DNA from: Cantharellus purpuraceus
Lineage: Eukaryota; Basidiomycota; Agaricomycetes; Cantharellales; Hydnaceae
Reading direction: 5' to 3'
DNA: 64,000 nt
NCBI GenBank assembly: GCA_025174535.1
Contig: JALBUN010000023.1
Span: forward strand, 186,001 to 250,000
The notes under the pieces are model-generated. The model saw nothing but the letters and a program-made list of their open reading frames with translations, did no database searches and was not told the origin of the DNA. Numbering within the stretch: position 1 is the stretch's first letter; every line of letters starts with the position of its first letter. Shown here piece by piece: positions 11,181 through 24,568 of this stretch. The translations under genes and the position numbers were made by a program.

Positions 11181-12436
11181 CTCAAATATGACTATCAGTG
11201 ACGGCGCTGAAACTCATCAAAATACCCAGAGGCAGAGGTAAGCTTGCAATAAGACGTGACGTGTTCGTTTCTTGGCATACGTATTTATAGCAGTGGGAAG
11301 ACCACAGACTTATTTTTAAAGCAGTGTCAACAAGATGGTCTTGTTCCACGGGATAGCTTCCTCATAACAGAGTAGTAACGAATACTCCATACAAACTCAA
11401 TTCGACAGAATCATATCAGAGGCGACTTAAAGCTATATGTAACGCGAAGTGTCGGTACTCTCGGGCTATTACACCAAAGTTATCTGCGGAAACACTTCTA
11501 CTGACGAGCAAAAGAATATTTGACTGAGGTATGTCGCCACTGGTATAAGACCACGGCCCACCTCGCGCACAGGTTCGACCTTATTCGTGGTCACGGCATG
11601 CTCGGCTGGTCTCACTCATCCTACGCACGGCAACTTGTGCTGCTTATAATGTCAGCCCCTGGTATCTAAACTCCACGGAGAATCGAACATTTCCATAGGA
11701 GGGTGCCGCGTACCGATATTCCAGGAGTCGATTGTTTCCACTAAAGTGGTTGCTCGCTCCTACTGTGTTTGGGCGTGTTTCTTTTAGTCAGTTTCAAAAG
11801 CTTCAAGTATCAAAGGTGTTTCGGGGAAATACACAAAGAATTGGAGGTTTAATTGAGTTACATGTCTAAAGGTTGTAAGCACTTTCTTTCTTGATAATGT
11901 CATATTCGTTTGATTGGCTGTGATGTCTCTTGCGACGACATTCAAGTTGTATCGATGTTTCACTATTTTCCACTCGATTCTATGAGCGCTGATGAGAATT
12001 TTACCGAGATCGTGAGTCAAGATACATCACTATCTTTGAAACTGAGTCTCAACGCGAGTGATCCGTTACCGACTTTCGAATATTCGCTTAAGCATCTTTC
12101 ACTCTACACCCACTAAACTTAGGTGAGATAGGAAATATCCAGCCTGAGTCTGAGACTGAGTCGAGCCAACATCGCTGGAGCGCATGATCTGATCCATCAC
12201 CGGCGTTACCTTGGAGTCCCAGATAGCATCAGCTAATATATCTACTTCTCTGCACAACTTGTATACCATTCACGAGCTCTACACTCACAACGTGCTCTAG
12301 GTCAAGGTTCAAGTTGAGCATAACGATATCTACTCGAGTTTCTCCATCACTGATAAGGGTCGTATTTCGATCTCAGAGTCTCAGGTTGTATTCAAGATAT
12401 TCCCTTCTGTTTCTCTCGCTTCAAACCAACCCAAAT

Positions 12437-13430
12437 ATGCCTATTGAAGAAGCTACGAACAAGCCCGAGCGCCGGAAGGGCGGGGGACTCTGGTGTCAGA
12501 AACTCGACAACAAGTTGCGCTCTCACCCTCCCCCTTACCGTGTTACTCTCCCTTCAGATGTCATACGAATCGTCATAGACATTCTCGTAGCAGAAAACTG
12601 GACCGTGGCTCATTCCCTCGGTCTAGTGAATAAAGACTTTCGCTCGTGGGTGCTGCCTACGCTGTACGGGGTCATCACCGTTACGAGCCCCGCTCACCTC
12701 AGCCAGATACGGGTTATGTCTACAATTGTGGATAATCTGACAACACACGTGAGACACATCTCTCTTGTCGGACTTGAGATGCACAGTTATGGAGCAACAG
12801 ACCGTGAAGGCGGACTGTACAAGGAACTAGAAGCATTTTTATCTGGATGCGAGAATCTCGGCTCGGTCCTTTACGACTTCAAAAGGGTGCCGTTGCCATT
12901 CTCGCGGTGTCCAAACACGCTGAAGCGTATTCACTGGAGTCATCCGACCCATGATGGGTGGCGTGGCTACGAACCTACGCTCAAGTATGTGACGCACTTG
13001 CGCGTCGATTGTGTCCAAAATGCTAGAAGGAACACACCAACGTTAGACTCTCGTGTCATTGGAACCTGCGTTTCCAAACCTCACGCATCTGTCATTCTGC
13101 ATCGATCCGCGGTATATTACGAGCACCACAACCAGTGTAGAGTACGTTCGACGCTTCTTGGAGCGACGATCGCAGTTGCTCCATGTTGTCGTCATGTTAA
13201 TGTACTTCAACTCTCGTCGCCCCGCTCTACGACAGATGCTCAACGCCTATCGTGCCATTGACAACCCTCGATTATCCCTTTTGGTGACCTCTAATGGACC
13301 CAACAGATGGTCCAGTCTTACGGAATGGGAGGATATATCGAGAGGGGGGGACGATGTGTGGGTGAGGACCAACGGCCGCGCCATGTTATTCCAGGGTCAT
13401 AAGGCGCAGCTGAATGCTGTTGAGGATTGA
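12437..13430 (+). CDS. F-box-like protein, reading frame broken near 13045
   Basis: The ATG at 12437 starts MPIEEATNKPERRKGGG. An F-box-like stretch follows (LPSDVIRIVIDILVAENW, LVNKDFRSWVLPTLYG), then a region with weak leucine-rich spacing. This order is common in the large basidiomycete F-box families, whose members usually act as substrate receptors of SCF ubiquitin ligases. The frame of the first part stops making sense at about 13045 and continues one frame over (AFPNLTHLSFCIDP...) to a stop at 13428-13430. A 58-nt intron from GTGACG (about 12991) to GTTAG would restore the frame, but its donor is weak and it would remove a plausible LRR stretch. A one-base frameshift is equally likely. 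Function is inferred from family resemblance only. Confidence 0.5.
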
Positions 13431-16402
13431 ATGCTTGTTTGACAACCGTGAGTTTCCTGTCCTTATTAGCCCCACTGGAACGGACTCAAATTGACGGCCA
13501 GACTGTGAATGCATGAAGACAGAGGCAAAGGTGAGTTACAAATAAGGTGTGATGTGCTAGATTCTGGATGTACGTATTTATTATCGTCGAAGGAAGTAGG
13601 ATAGTCCAAAATTCTTGCCCATCTATACGGTTGTAGTCTCTGTCTTTATATACAATATCCCCAATCTATATATAATATTATACCACATGATAATTAGGAA
13701 TCTCATATTGCCGGATCCCTTGAAGCCATGGATACTCGCCCCCTTCGTTAGGGTATCCATCAGTTGCATCAATCCACCCCTTTATTGATATACTGATCGA
13801 CAACATTTATGGTTTTGTAGACCGCTTTGAATGTAGTGGGAAGACCACAAATTTATTTTTACGAGCGTAGAGAAGCATAGTATTGTTCCACGGGATAGCT
13901 TCCTCAAAACCGTGTTGAAGTTTCTTTGTCACGTATACACCATACAAACTCGACGGAATCGTATCAGAGGCAACTTGAAGCTATATGTATATGAACTCTG
14001 GGTGTTCTCAGGCTGTCACCCCAGAGCTGGCTACGAAGAAGCTTATTTGACGAGTTTGAGGGTATTTGATCAAGATATATCGCCACTGGATTAAGCGCGT
14101 GGTCCGCTTTGTGTGCAGATTCAACCTTCTTCGTGGTCACAGCATGCTCGACTGGTTTCAATCGTCCGGCCCACTGCAACTTGCGCCGAATACAGGCCAC
14201 GCGTCAGTCCTTGAACCACCCTGATATGAGTTTTTTCATTTTCTGGCCCCGGCCGGGAACAGCGCATTGCTTCGAGTAGGACCGCATCTCGTCGAAAAGC
14301 TTGAAATTTCCAGCCTCATCCCACTGGCAAGAGTCTTGACGGTAAAGATATGCTTCCCATCAGGGTCATGAAATCATTCGAGTGAGGTATTTCTGAATTA
14401 TGCGTGCATAAATTAATCCGCTCACATAAGTGTGTGCCATCAGATACCTACTCGCCATGGTGCCCATACACAATACACTCCACCCATAACTTGGTCACCC
14501 CATGTGCCGTGCGCTAAATTATTTGAACTTTGGCATTGAAACGTTGACTTCCTGCTGTCCCAACATTCAAGCTTTGAATTTCTGTCATCATATCGTCGCC
14601 AGACCTAGGGTTGAGTGTCAACGTAAATTGTAACAGTGACTCGCTCACGTACCTTGTGCGTAATCAATTACTCGTGTTCATGCTCGGGTGTCTCGAGAGT
14701 CCGACGTACGTGCCACAGCTCTGCGTTCCGTAGCAAAATTTCCCGACTGTAACCTCAAACCACAAGGCCTCAAATCTCGGTTGCAATACGGTAGCATACT
14801 ATAATACCGGCTATTACGGAATACTCGCGCAGCAAAGCAAGGCATAAGTTTTGTCTCTCGTCATCATTACAGCCATTTCGACGACAAAAGGTGGGATTAA
14901 TTGCTAGTACAAATCCGCCTTATGTCACAGAAATGCCTGTAAACCAATGTTACAACTGTTCCTTTATATCTTTTTTTTCTATTTTCTGATACGTTCGGCG
15001 CTCACACCTACCCAGGGAAGATTTGTTCCTCCTCATCAGGCTCGTCGTTTTTCATCTGCACGCACATGGGGACTAGTTGCCAACGTTCTATAGATAACAA
15101 TTTTCGCTAAGACAACTCAACAATGACGCCATATTCCGCCCACGTCCCAGCCGCTGTATTTCACAAGTTCACAGCACACAATCGGGCGTTTTGACTGCCG
15201 TGCCAAATGTGTGGCCATGTTCCCAACTTGTCTCTTTGACTCTTAACCATCGCCCCATACTTTCTCTTGAATTGGTTCGGTGCTGGTAGACACCCGAGAA
15301 AGTTTTCACTAGTTCTGACAACGGCAATGAGGGCACCGTGCACCGGCAAATACGACTATACGGCTCGAGTCTGCTCATCAGCCACAAACGTGGAGTATGA
15401 TATTGCATGAGGTTGGTTTATATCTGGTGATACGTTAACTACTTGCATTTTATCGTTTTTGTAAGTGCGTTTTGTTTCTATTTTCAGAGCTGCGAGGTCG
15501 GAAAATTTCGGGGTAATCCTTCTGAGCTGCAAAGTAGACCAGTTCGAGGGAGGGTTGGGTCAATATGAATGGTTCTCCATCATGAATCCCGAACGGCGAA
15601 TTACATCTAGACCACCATCGCAGCTGAGATATTTCCCGTTACGCTGTCTGGTTTCGTGGACCCATCAAATGAGTCACCTGCACGCGGCTCGTCAGCTGCT
15701 GAAAATCACAGCTTCTCTTGCGACTCGGAAAGAGACCATCGTTACGCATCCGCACCCGCGACCCCTCGGTTATCTCATGTTGCACGAGTAACCCCAAAGT
15801 CCCACGGCAACTTTTTACACCATCGATAGGTGATCTGCCCATAAATGGGAATACGCTGCTGTAATGCCTCTTGAATTCAGGTGGCTCTGCGGGTCGTGGT
15901 TGCGAAAAATAATTGCGATGCTTGGGGTGTATCGTCAAATTTCCTCGAGTGCGGGATGATGCTATCACTGACTGACTGTGTTGGCTGCGGTGCCAATATC
16001 GGGAAGAGCTGGGGTTCCACTGATTCATCATAGATGCGATGTGAGCGATGCCATCGTGTTCTCTCAACGACCTTCTTCTTATATGTCTCGAAGCGCTGAC
16101 AGTCCCAGTTTGCACCCGGTGAATAATCGATGTGATTTCAAGGTCTCATATCACACGCCTCCGCTCGCAATGAGGAATAATATGGACTTATCTCGTCTAT
16201 CACTGCGCGGCCACCGCAAGGCTTAATCTAATGTCAACCAGCAGGTACCGGACCCGAAATGAACAGACAACGGTGCGTGAAATGAACCGTACATGTGTTT
16301 TTTGGTCGAGTGTGGGATGTTTTTCTCTCTTCTATCGCGTATTTATGGGTCGCTCGCGTCTGGATCAAGTACTAGTTACCGATCTATACAAGATCTTGAT
16401 CT

Positions 16403-16430
16403 TATCTCATCTCATCTCATCTCATCTCAC
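16403..16430. repeat. Pentanucleotide microsatellite (TCTCA)n
   Basis: About five head-to-tail TCTCA units run in intergenic DNA. Confidence 0.9.
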
Positions 16431-19400
16431 TTTCCACAAATCGCTTTTCATTGCCATATCGAGAACAGCATTGCGCAGGAGTTGCCGATAAGTACCCCCC
16501 CAATGCAACGTGCACTTATTCTGCGTCTTCGAGCCTCTGAAGTCCACGACTCCTATCGACAGAAAACACGAGGCCAAGGTGCATGGCACTTGACAACTTA
16601 GGAGAGAGGGGGAGAGGGGGATGCGCACAACGTGGCCGATTTCGCTCCTGCCCGCTGTTCTTCGAGTTCTTCCTCTTAGTCTCCTCGGTCGCGACAGCCT
16701 CGAGGCTCCTTGTCGCAAATCGCCGACAGTAACGGGCTTCTTCTTCCTTTTCAAGTCCTCCACCCCGCCTCGCGCTCGGTGTGACTCACACAGATATGGT
16801 TGGATTTTATCACATGATCCATAACGTTATATATAAAGTTCTTCTACAGAGTTGGCACTCCCCGGTGCCAGAAAGGAAGCTGAGCGGCCGGATAAGCTAT
16901 ACCCAATAGCCAAAGTTAATTCATAAGATTTAACTCTGCGTTTGCTCCGTTCAAGCAGTGCAGTTCTTGTCAAGAGACCGGGCAAATGAATACTTGGGAT
17001 GAAGCCGGCCCGGGTAGACGTGGGCTTACGTATCCCGAGCTGCAGTTTGTTTCCATGACACATTACGTACGTGTCAGCAAAAGTCCACAGCAGCATGTGA
17101 ATTCGCGAAAAAACGCGTCAATGTACGCGTCATGCCATGGGAGCACGCTGGAAGAATACGTGTTTTACACGTCCTCTTCACAACGTGTTAGACATATCTT
17201 TAGTTTTGCTCATACGGAGACTACAAGACTTATCGCCGTCCCACGTGGCTTCTAAGATCATAGGGAAAAAAGGGAAAAAAAAACATGGCTTTTTGGTTCC
17301 GAGACAACTTCTGAGCTCCGAACATATGGTGCCGTTTCCGCTCATGCCCAATTGAATCCCGATCTGTCTTATATAAGATGGCCATTGACTCCGAGCTCCG
17401 AGGCGTTCTCGCTTATCCCGGTGTTAACGGCTTGCGTAAGGTCAGTGGGATCTGAGGGTGTTCTACTGCTCCTACATGGTGTTACCTGGTGTCACACCGA
17501 GGAGAAACATAAAGGTGTCATTGTTTTGTTCTCTTATCTGTCTCTGGGCTTTTTGTACTCATTGTCACGGCAAGGCTCAGGGTGCTTGGGAAGGGACGTG
17601 GGCGGGACGGCGATGTTTCAAGGGGGACAATTGTGTTGCGCCATCAAGCCGTGAGGGCGGATGCGCATGTCCGAGTCCGAGGCTAGACATGCAGCGCAGG
17701 ACAAAGGTGCTCTGTTCTCCCTTGTTCTCCCAGATCAGGATATGAATTGGAGAAAAAAAGTTTTTTCTTTTCTTTTGAGGATGCGCGGCCTGAGAGACTA
17801 GGCGAGGTGAATAGAATCTGGGGTTAGCGTTTGGGTATGCGTGTCTTGCATAGCTCATTGGATGGCGTATCAGAAAAAAAAAAAAAAAATGCAGACTACG
17901 CGAAGAGCATGGAATGACGAGAAGCCACCTTTGTTCGGGATCATAGTCTCGAAGGGTCCGCCTAACACAACGAATGCAGGACACAGAAGTTTATAAAATA
18001 AAACAAGGAAATCTGAGGTGGCCGAACCACCGAATTCTATACAAGAGATGTCATAACCTATGCAGAAGAACATACGCACACGTCAAACTCTGCCGAAATC
18101 CACCTCCAAACCATGACATTGATCAACCACTGGTCCGTGATCCGTGATCCGTGATGGGATGTGTACGCGCAATAAAGTATTCACTTAAGTACTTACACTT
18201 AAGTTACCACCACATGCTGAGTCAGGCTCCAGGATCAACAAAAAAAAAAGAGCGCCTGCCGACGAATCCCCCCGGCCGGCCGGCTCTACCCCACAAATAC
18301 CCCACGCTCCCGGACGGCAAATAGACATGCGTAGCCGCCGTGCGTAGTTGCGTAGTCCTTTTCAAAAGCGCGCGCGTACGCGTACTACGGCTACGTGGAG
18401 TTCTCTCTGCAATGTATTTGGAAATCCCTTGAGCGCCGGACCTTCGCCAGCTCGCAGTTGCATTGCTCCGAATCCGTTCAGTGCGGATACCCCCGTGAGG
18501 ATGATAAGTCCCCACTTGGGCCATGTCGCGTCAACGCGTTCGTGTGTGGTGCTTCCAATGGGCGCGGTGTATTGACGCTGGCGTGGGCACCAACTGGTAT
18601 ATAAGTAAACTGGGTGTTGTGGATTCCTGATGCGGATGCCGGAGGGTATTAAATTATGTATGTGAGGCGGGGTCTTGTGTTTTATAGATTATAGGTTACA
18701 GGTTATGGAGGATTGAATGGGTAAGTATAATGGCCAGGGACGGGCCCTTCACACTGCCACCACATCGATGGCAGGGCTCCAGGGCATGCCCTACCATGAT
18801 TTCTTATGTGGGATGTGTGTTGTATTGCGGGATCCGTGAGACTCGGGTTTGTGGCGATGTAATGTGTCCTGCTCATAGATGTGTGGCTTAGTAAAAGAAA
18901 CAGTCGATGTACGGAATAGGTTAGAAGGGTGCTGTGGCGGGTGCAACTGAGCCATACATGTGACTCGGTGGTGGTGGAGTTGTAAGCCAGCTTACCATTC
19001 ACAACGCTCGTGTAGCAACCGACGGACAGATGTGTCATCCACACTACTTCCAAATCGAGCCTCAAACATGCCTATCACTCCTGATAAGTCCAATGACTCC
19101 CATCGCACGCTGACAAATGGCATGCCCGGTTTGCGCCATAAGCTCTGTGGTCATAGTCATAGTTACAAAGCACATACGTAGACTATCAGCGTCGGCGCAT
19201 AGGACTGAGTCATCGTGAAGTTATCTGCGGCACCGTGGGCGTGAAACGTGACGTTAAGTCGCAACAAGGCTACGATGTAAACAAAATTACAAAGGCTACA
19301 AGACAAGGCAATTGAATAGAGACTTGTCACTTGTGAACTCCGCGTTCGTTGTTGTTCCTGTTTTTGTTCTTGTTCTTGTGCTGTTTTTTTTGTTCTCTGG

Positions 19401-20485
19401 ATTCTAGTTCGCGGTGGATCCAGGCTACATGTTTCACGTCGAGTCGCGTAAGATATCATATAGGGTTGTGGCTGTGGCTATGGGCTGTGGGCTACGGCCC
19501 TGTGTAGGCGTGACTGATGTGCCCGATGCCAGAATTAATGGTGTGCGATGTGCGTTGCGCGATGGAAATGCATTGGTCGATGTGAGATGCATCATGCGCG
19601 ATGCGCACATGATAGTGGACGGATATGGTCGATGCGCAAACGGATGAGACGAGATAGATCACCTCCAGGAAAGTCAATGCGGGATGATACAGTTACAGTT
19701 ACAGTTAACTTCAAGGCTGATCAGAAGCGAGCGTGATCACTTGATGTCTGAATAAATGGGATTGCTGTAGAGACAAGTGAGTTGCCGCGTTGGCGTTGAC
19801 GTTGGGAAGCTGAGTTGTGGCAGGATAGATGTGTGAAGGGTGGATGGACGGGTGGACGGGTGGGACGGATGGGCGTGGTCGAGAACCTGTCTCGAAGTTC
19901 GAACCACCACTGTCAGTGACAGTCCAGGTCGCGTGTGGGGGTCCTGGTCCCACCCTTGTAAATCAGGACGGTAAACTTGATTCGCTAGAAGATCATGATC
20001 ATTGACATCGATCAAGCCTCCTTGGCACCGGCAGGCTATAGGAAGCACGGTAATAGCCTGAGCTCTCTACACTACTGGCCACAGGCCCGGGTAAGCTCAA
20101 GGTCACGACTGGTGCTTCTCGGCCGGAAGCCGAGGCGAATCGCGTAAGAGCAGCATATAGTACCGGGTGTGAGCGTCAACAATCGACGTCTTCATGTCAT
20201 GAGCGGTTACTGGGATTGACGGGGCCGGTTAATGGCCACCGTAAAGCGAACTGTGGTTATGAATGGTTCATGCTAATTGCTTTAGTAATGACACAGCAAC
20301 TGGTGCGTACAGTGAATCACCGACCGTCCTAATCCGGTATCGAATCCACAGGGCACTTGGGCTGGCATAGCTGGCATGCTGACTGCGATGGCGGAGACCG
20401 ATGATATCCGGTCCCAGCGGGTCTTACAATTACTGTAAATTGATGTGTGTGCGTCTCTGGATATACATGGTGACATGTCTTTTTG

Positions 20486-20501
20486 ACACACACACACACA
20501 C
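20486..20501. repeat. (AC)n dinucleotide microsatellite
   Basis: Eight AC units are followed by a degenerate gcatacacc tail. Confidence 0.9.
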
Positions 20502-22020
20502 GCATACACCGCAGCAGCGGCACGGCTGGTCATGTCATGCCATATCCCATCGTGTCATATGTGCCACGCCATGGTATGGCATGCCAGCCGTGCCAGACAG
20601 GTTCAAAGGCGTGTGTGTACGCGTGCATACAAGAAACGTGACATTCGCTATCTACACAATACGCAAATAATGCGATAATCGATGATCATCCGCGCCCGCG
20701 CTTTAGAATCGACCGCTAGGGATCAGACTCGGACTTTTTGCCCATGTTTGTCGTTCGATCGGCGTCAGCTTGCATGGAGGTGTTCTCCGAGTCTGCTAGG
20801 CGCGCTGGTGAGAAAGAAGCCTAAGGTCCGCCGGGGCGGACGCACATACATCGAGGGATACTTTTATGAGATATCGGAGAACCTGAGGCCTGACACGGCG
20901 TCCTCTGCAAAGTAGCGCTGATGACTCCGATGATATCACGCAATGCATCAATTCATCCACGGAGATCTTGGATGACTCGAATGGTATGAAATGTTTATAT
21001 GCAAGGCTGAGTCCGGTGGATAGGATGGGATGATTACGGGATGTACAATAATGCAATCATGATCAATGCATCGATGAATGGTGGCATCAGCCCGCTCTCG
21101 AGCATTTGTGGCCTGGTGTAATTTGCATGGGCTTCATGAACGGGAGGGCAGGGTGTATACAACACTGGCGCTGGTGAGAAGCACCCCACCGCGAACGCGC
21201 GTCGGGGAGGATACAGCCCGGCCGATGACGCGGACCGCTAGCAGCCAGGTATGTGAATAACCATGTCAATGTGCGTGCCATGTGGGCTGCAGATCATGCT
21301 TCGAATGTGCCCTGGTCATGGGCGCCTCTCAATGGGAAACCTCTATTAGATGTTATTTTAATGCTATCTTAATTTTTATGCGTTGAATGAGAATCAACAG
21401 CCCCAGTCCGCGTCGGGTATTGGCATGAGATTCCCGTGTGTGTTGAATGTTTTTTTTTGTGCAGTGCAGTGCATTTGGAACGGGCGTGAGGGGGCTCCAA
21501 TGTGCAAGAGCGGAGCACGCTGTCATCGGCAAAAGCCTTTGGATGAGCCTAAATACGCCAGTGGAGGGCCTTGCCAGGGTGCATTGACATGTTATGGAGG
21601 TCGGGCCTGGAGCCGGGAGTGCGTTGGAGGCTGCCAGAAGGGAGGGTGCGGAGAACGATGCGCGAGAACGCGGTGCACCGTGCACCGTGTGCCGTGCGGT
21701 GGGAGGGCGTTCCGGATAGGTGCAGGAGCTGGAGCACCGAAAGCAGAGATTCCCAGGCGGCGTGGAGCAGGCTGGTGCCGCTGGCTGCATGTTTGGAGAT
21801 GTGGAGTGAGTTCCCAGAAGTACCTGGAGACGAGCGAGGGAGCCCATACGGCCAGGCTGCCCTTTGGCGGGGGATGGGGGCAATGGGGGGGGGAGCGGCC
21901 GGCGAGTGCGGAGTGTGAAAGAATAGAGTTTGCACGCAGTAGAGGTGCCGAAGGGGGGTGTGGAGGGAGCATCGTGGATGAAAGGAGGCGGAGAGAAGGA
22001 GTGCCCGATAAGGCAATTGG

Positions 22021-22041
22021 AATAAATAAATAAATAAATAA
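22021..22041. repeat. (AATA)n tetranucleotide microsatellite
   Basis: Five AATA units sit about 200 bp upstream of the gene at 22248. Confidence 0.9.
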
Positions 22042-22189
22042 TGGTGCCCGTGGATGGGCGGGCGGACAAGTGAGACTCCGGTCAACCGCGCGTCTCCGAG
22101 TGACATGACTCATCGGTCCGGCTCCTTCTTTGGCAGACGCCGCATACCAAGGCCTGGTTTTAGCCGCCATGTCGGTTTTACTGCATCCT

Positions 22190-22200
22190 CTATATAAGCA
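22190..22200 (+). promoter_or_regulatory. TATA box of the gene at 22248
   Basis: The sequence is ctatataagca, about 50 bp before the ATG, followed by a CT-rich tract (ttccctctccctcccctcc) typical of fungal transcription start regions. It is the clearest core promoter in the window. Confidence 0.65.
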
Positions 22201-22247
22201 GCCCGTGCTTTCCCTCTCCCTCCCCTCCTCACCGCCACCCACCTCTC

Positions 22248-23073
22248 ATGTACGACGGCTATCCGTCCACTCCATCGACTCCTTCCTCATCGCGACTCAG
22301 GCCCGTCCCCCACCTCGCCTTCCACCCATCCCCCCTCTCATCCACCCACACCCACCCCATGTCCTACGGCCAGCGCGCCTCAAAGGCATCCGACATTGCC
22401 CACCTCCTCGACCCTTCCTACTCCCCCTCTCGCGCCAACTACCTCAACCAGATCTACGTAGACCACGCCGGCGAGGCCCACGATCCCGACTTTCGTCTCT
22501 TCGCCCCCGCCGGCTACTCCCCCAAGCGCCGCGAGTTCCTCACCTGCGATTCTGACGACGACGCAGACGCAGACGCAGATGACCTCGATGACCTCTCCAT
22601 CTACGACCCGCGACGCGCCTCCTTCGACTCGGCCCGTTCCGCGTCGTACCCGTACTCTACCACCCGCCCCACTTCGCGCGCCTCTGACCCCGTCTACTCG
22701 CACACCGAGCACGACTCGCCCTACGCGGCGTTTACGTACACTTTTGAGGAGCAAGGCTACCTTTCCGAGGACGAGCCCCGCCGCGAAGTCAACAAGCTTC
22801 GCCGGCGCCGCACGTCGTTCGAGCAAGAGTTCCCGGTCGAGGAGCAACAGCCCGTTGAGCCGCAGCCCCGTGTCGCCTGCACGTGAGTAACTCGATCGCG
22901 TGTACCTGTCGGGACAGTTGGCTGACCCTTTGCTATCTTGTAGTTCTTCATCCAGCGCCACGCGTTCGCATATGTTCCGGCGCCAGTGGCACGCGCTGCG
23001 TCTGCGCACCCAAGTCGCGGCCTTTCGCGCGCGCAAGCGCGTCACGCGCATCGTCAGTCCTTCTGCGGGATGA
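22248..23073 (+). CDS. Ser/Asp-rich basidiomycete protein with a basic C-terminal tail, unknown function
   Basis: There are two exons, 22248-22882 and 22944-23073. The intron has a GTGAGT donor and a TTGTAG acceptor and joins in frame. The protein is about 255 residues. The N-terminal half is Ser/Pro/Tyr-rich (SYSPSRANYLNQIYVDH). A DDDADADADDLDDL acidic run lies near residue 105, an acidic/basic block (KLRRRRTSFEQEF) near residue 190, and the conserved-looking tail is MFRRQWHALRLRTQVAAFRARKRVTR. I recall this tail type from other mushroom predicted proteins but know no function. Codon use is strongly GC-biased at third positions (..C/..G), as in highly expressed fungal genes, which supports real coding. 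It has a good promoter and stands alone in a gene-poor tract. Confidence 0.8.
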
Positions 23074-24204
23074 GGACGTGCGGGACCTCGCTTCATAGCT
23101 CCCCCCATCTGCTCTCCGCCGGCTTTCGTTGCCTATATGCCTGACATGGACGGTGTACCCACACCTCCGGTTTTATCATGTCGCTACTCCGTCGCTTTCC
23201 TATGCGTTTTCTAGACTGGGGCCCCGATGGTTTATTCATCCGCCACTGTTGCCTCAACTTTTGCCTTGCCCGTCATCGCTTCGTATTCGATTGTTTGTCG
23301 CCATGCAGCAATATACCCCCTCTCCGGCACATGCCTATTCGCTTCTCAACAAGCGCGCAGCGTATGATCTGCAGTCGGGTTCGGATTCGGGTTGGGTTCG
23401 TTATGGACGATTCGTGTTTTGATTTTTGATTTTCGCTTGTTTCTGCTGTTTGTCATCCCCAGTGTAGCACCGACTCGGAAAGGTTCTTGACTCGTGATTC
23501 TCTTTTTCCTCTTCGCGTTGTTTGTGTTTAGCTAGTGGATTTGTTTGTCTTGTGATAGAATGCAGTATGCGTTTGGTTTTCCACTCATTTTTGGGACGGT
23601 GTGATTCTTTTGGGAATATAATAAGAACAACAATGGAGTGTGGTAAGAAATGGTAATTGGTCATGGGCTATTATTGCTAATGCGCTAATGAGTTATTGCT
23701 AATGCGTATGAAATTATTGTTGTTATTGATGATGATTTGATTAGGAAGATGAGTGAGGCCAGGAATCAGGATCAGGATTGAATGAATTGCGAAGGTGAAA
23801 CGTGTGGATGTGGGTGCGATCGTTGTTGACTAGACTGTTTTTGGGTCTGGAGGTTGGGAGGTTATTATGTGCCAGTGGGGGTTAATTTTTTTGTTGTTCT
23901 TTTCGGTAGATTGGTTTGAGACAAGTACTTATAGGTGTTACAATACGTATATGTTCTTTGTATTCGTGGGGAGGTGGGTGGTGTATTATAGGTGGAGATG
24001 TGGACCCCGTGGTTTAGATTAGCCTAGATTAGTGTTGTGTGGATAGATGGTTAGTGATGAATCGATGATGGTGGATATGACGCGGCTGTGAGGTGAAGCC
24101 GTGAGGTTGCTTCATGTCGATGATCAGAAAGGAAGCTACTTGTAAGGAAGAAGGTTGAACTATTGACCTTCGGGAGGCGATTGACTCGGATGCTTACACA
24201 TGCG

Positions 24205-24250
24205 CATGTGGAGTGCGCGTATACGCGTATATATATTATATATATATATG
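24205..24250. repeat. Alternating purine-pyrimidine palindromic tract
   Basis: gcgcgtatacgcgtat is followed by a TA run. The stretch is largely self-complementary and could form a cruciform or Z-DNA; it may also be simply low complexity. Confidence 0.7.
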
Positions 24251-24515
24251 GTGGGATCCAGTGTATGTAACGTATGTCATGTACTGTATATCTAAAGTAT
24301 GCTGTCGATGTTGCAGGACTTCGTGAGGAGTGAATTGGCTGGTTGTCACAGTACTTGGAGCTTAAAGCTTAATTGTATACAATAATTATTGGAGGAAGCT
24401 CTGGGTTGTTCCGAGCCGTGGGGGGAAGGAGGGAGGGGAAAGGTCACGTTGCTGGGGGTATCGGAGCTGGAACTAGGATGTGTCGATGCGGTGTTTGCTC
24501 ACGCGTGTCGACGTC

Positions 24516-24568
24516 CGTCCGTAGCCCGTAGTCCGTAGCCCGTAGCCCAAAGTCCGCAGCCCGTAGCC
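24516..24568. repeat. Degenerate short tandem repeat of a CCGTAG(C/T) motif
   Basis: Six to seven imperfect 7-9 bp units of the type cccgtagtccgtag occur in intergenic DNA. Confidence 0.75.

Larger units (their letters stand above)
9760..14190. repeat. Two-unit tandem segmental duplication of about 1.9 and 2.5 kb
   Basis: Unit 1 (about 9760-11640) and unit 2 (about 11660-14190) align along their length. Shared landmarks are cggagaatcg (9768 and 11681), cttgataatgtcatattc (10022 and 11891), the F-box-like ORF start (10700 and 12437), ttccacgggatagcttcctc (11344 and 13886), and a tail with cgtggtcac...catgctcg. Unit 1 lacks about 530 bp inside the ORF. Unit 2 carries about 240 extra bases near 13580-13830. 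The left edge reaches into the last exon of the Rua1-type gene, so unit 2 begins with a degraded piece of that exon. Confidence 0.85.
14191..22189. other. Gene-poor stretch of 8 kb
   Basis: Only short ORFs appear on both strands, without domains or consistent splice chains. At 21383-22069 two long GC-rich ORFs overlap antisense (216 codons plus, 238 codons minus); neither looks like a real protein. The region contains poly-A/T runs, a pentanucleotide and a CA microsatellite, and a few TATA-like boxes (for example near 18597) with no gene behind them. Confidence 0.55.

Noticed and set aside
15639..16115. 158-codon minus-strand ORF
   Set aside because: No domain and no conserved-looking residues. 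It overlaps another ORF on the plus strand.
16403..20501. Microsatellites considered as part of a CRISPR-like or telomeric array
   Set aside because: They are simple short-unit repeats without spacers, and the units are not fungal telomere repeats.
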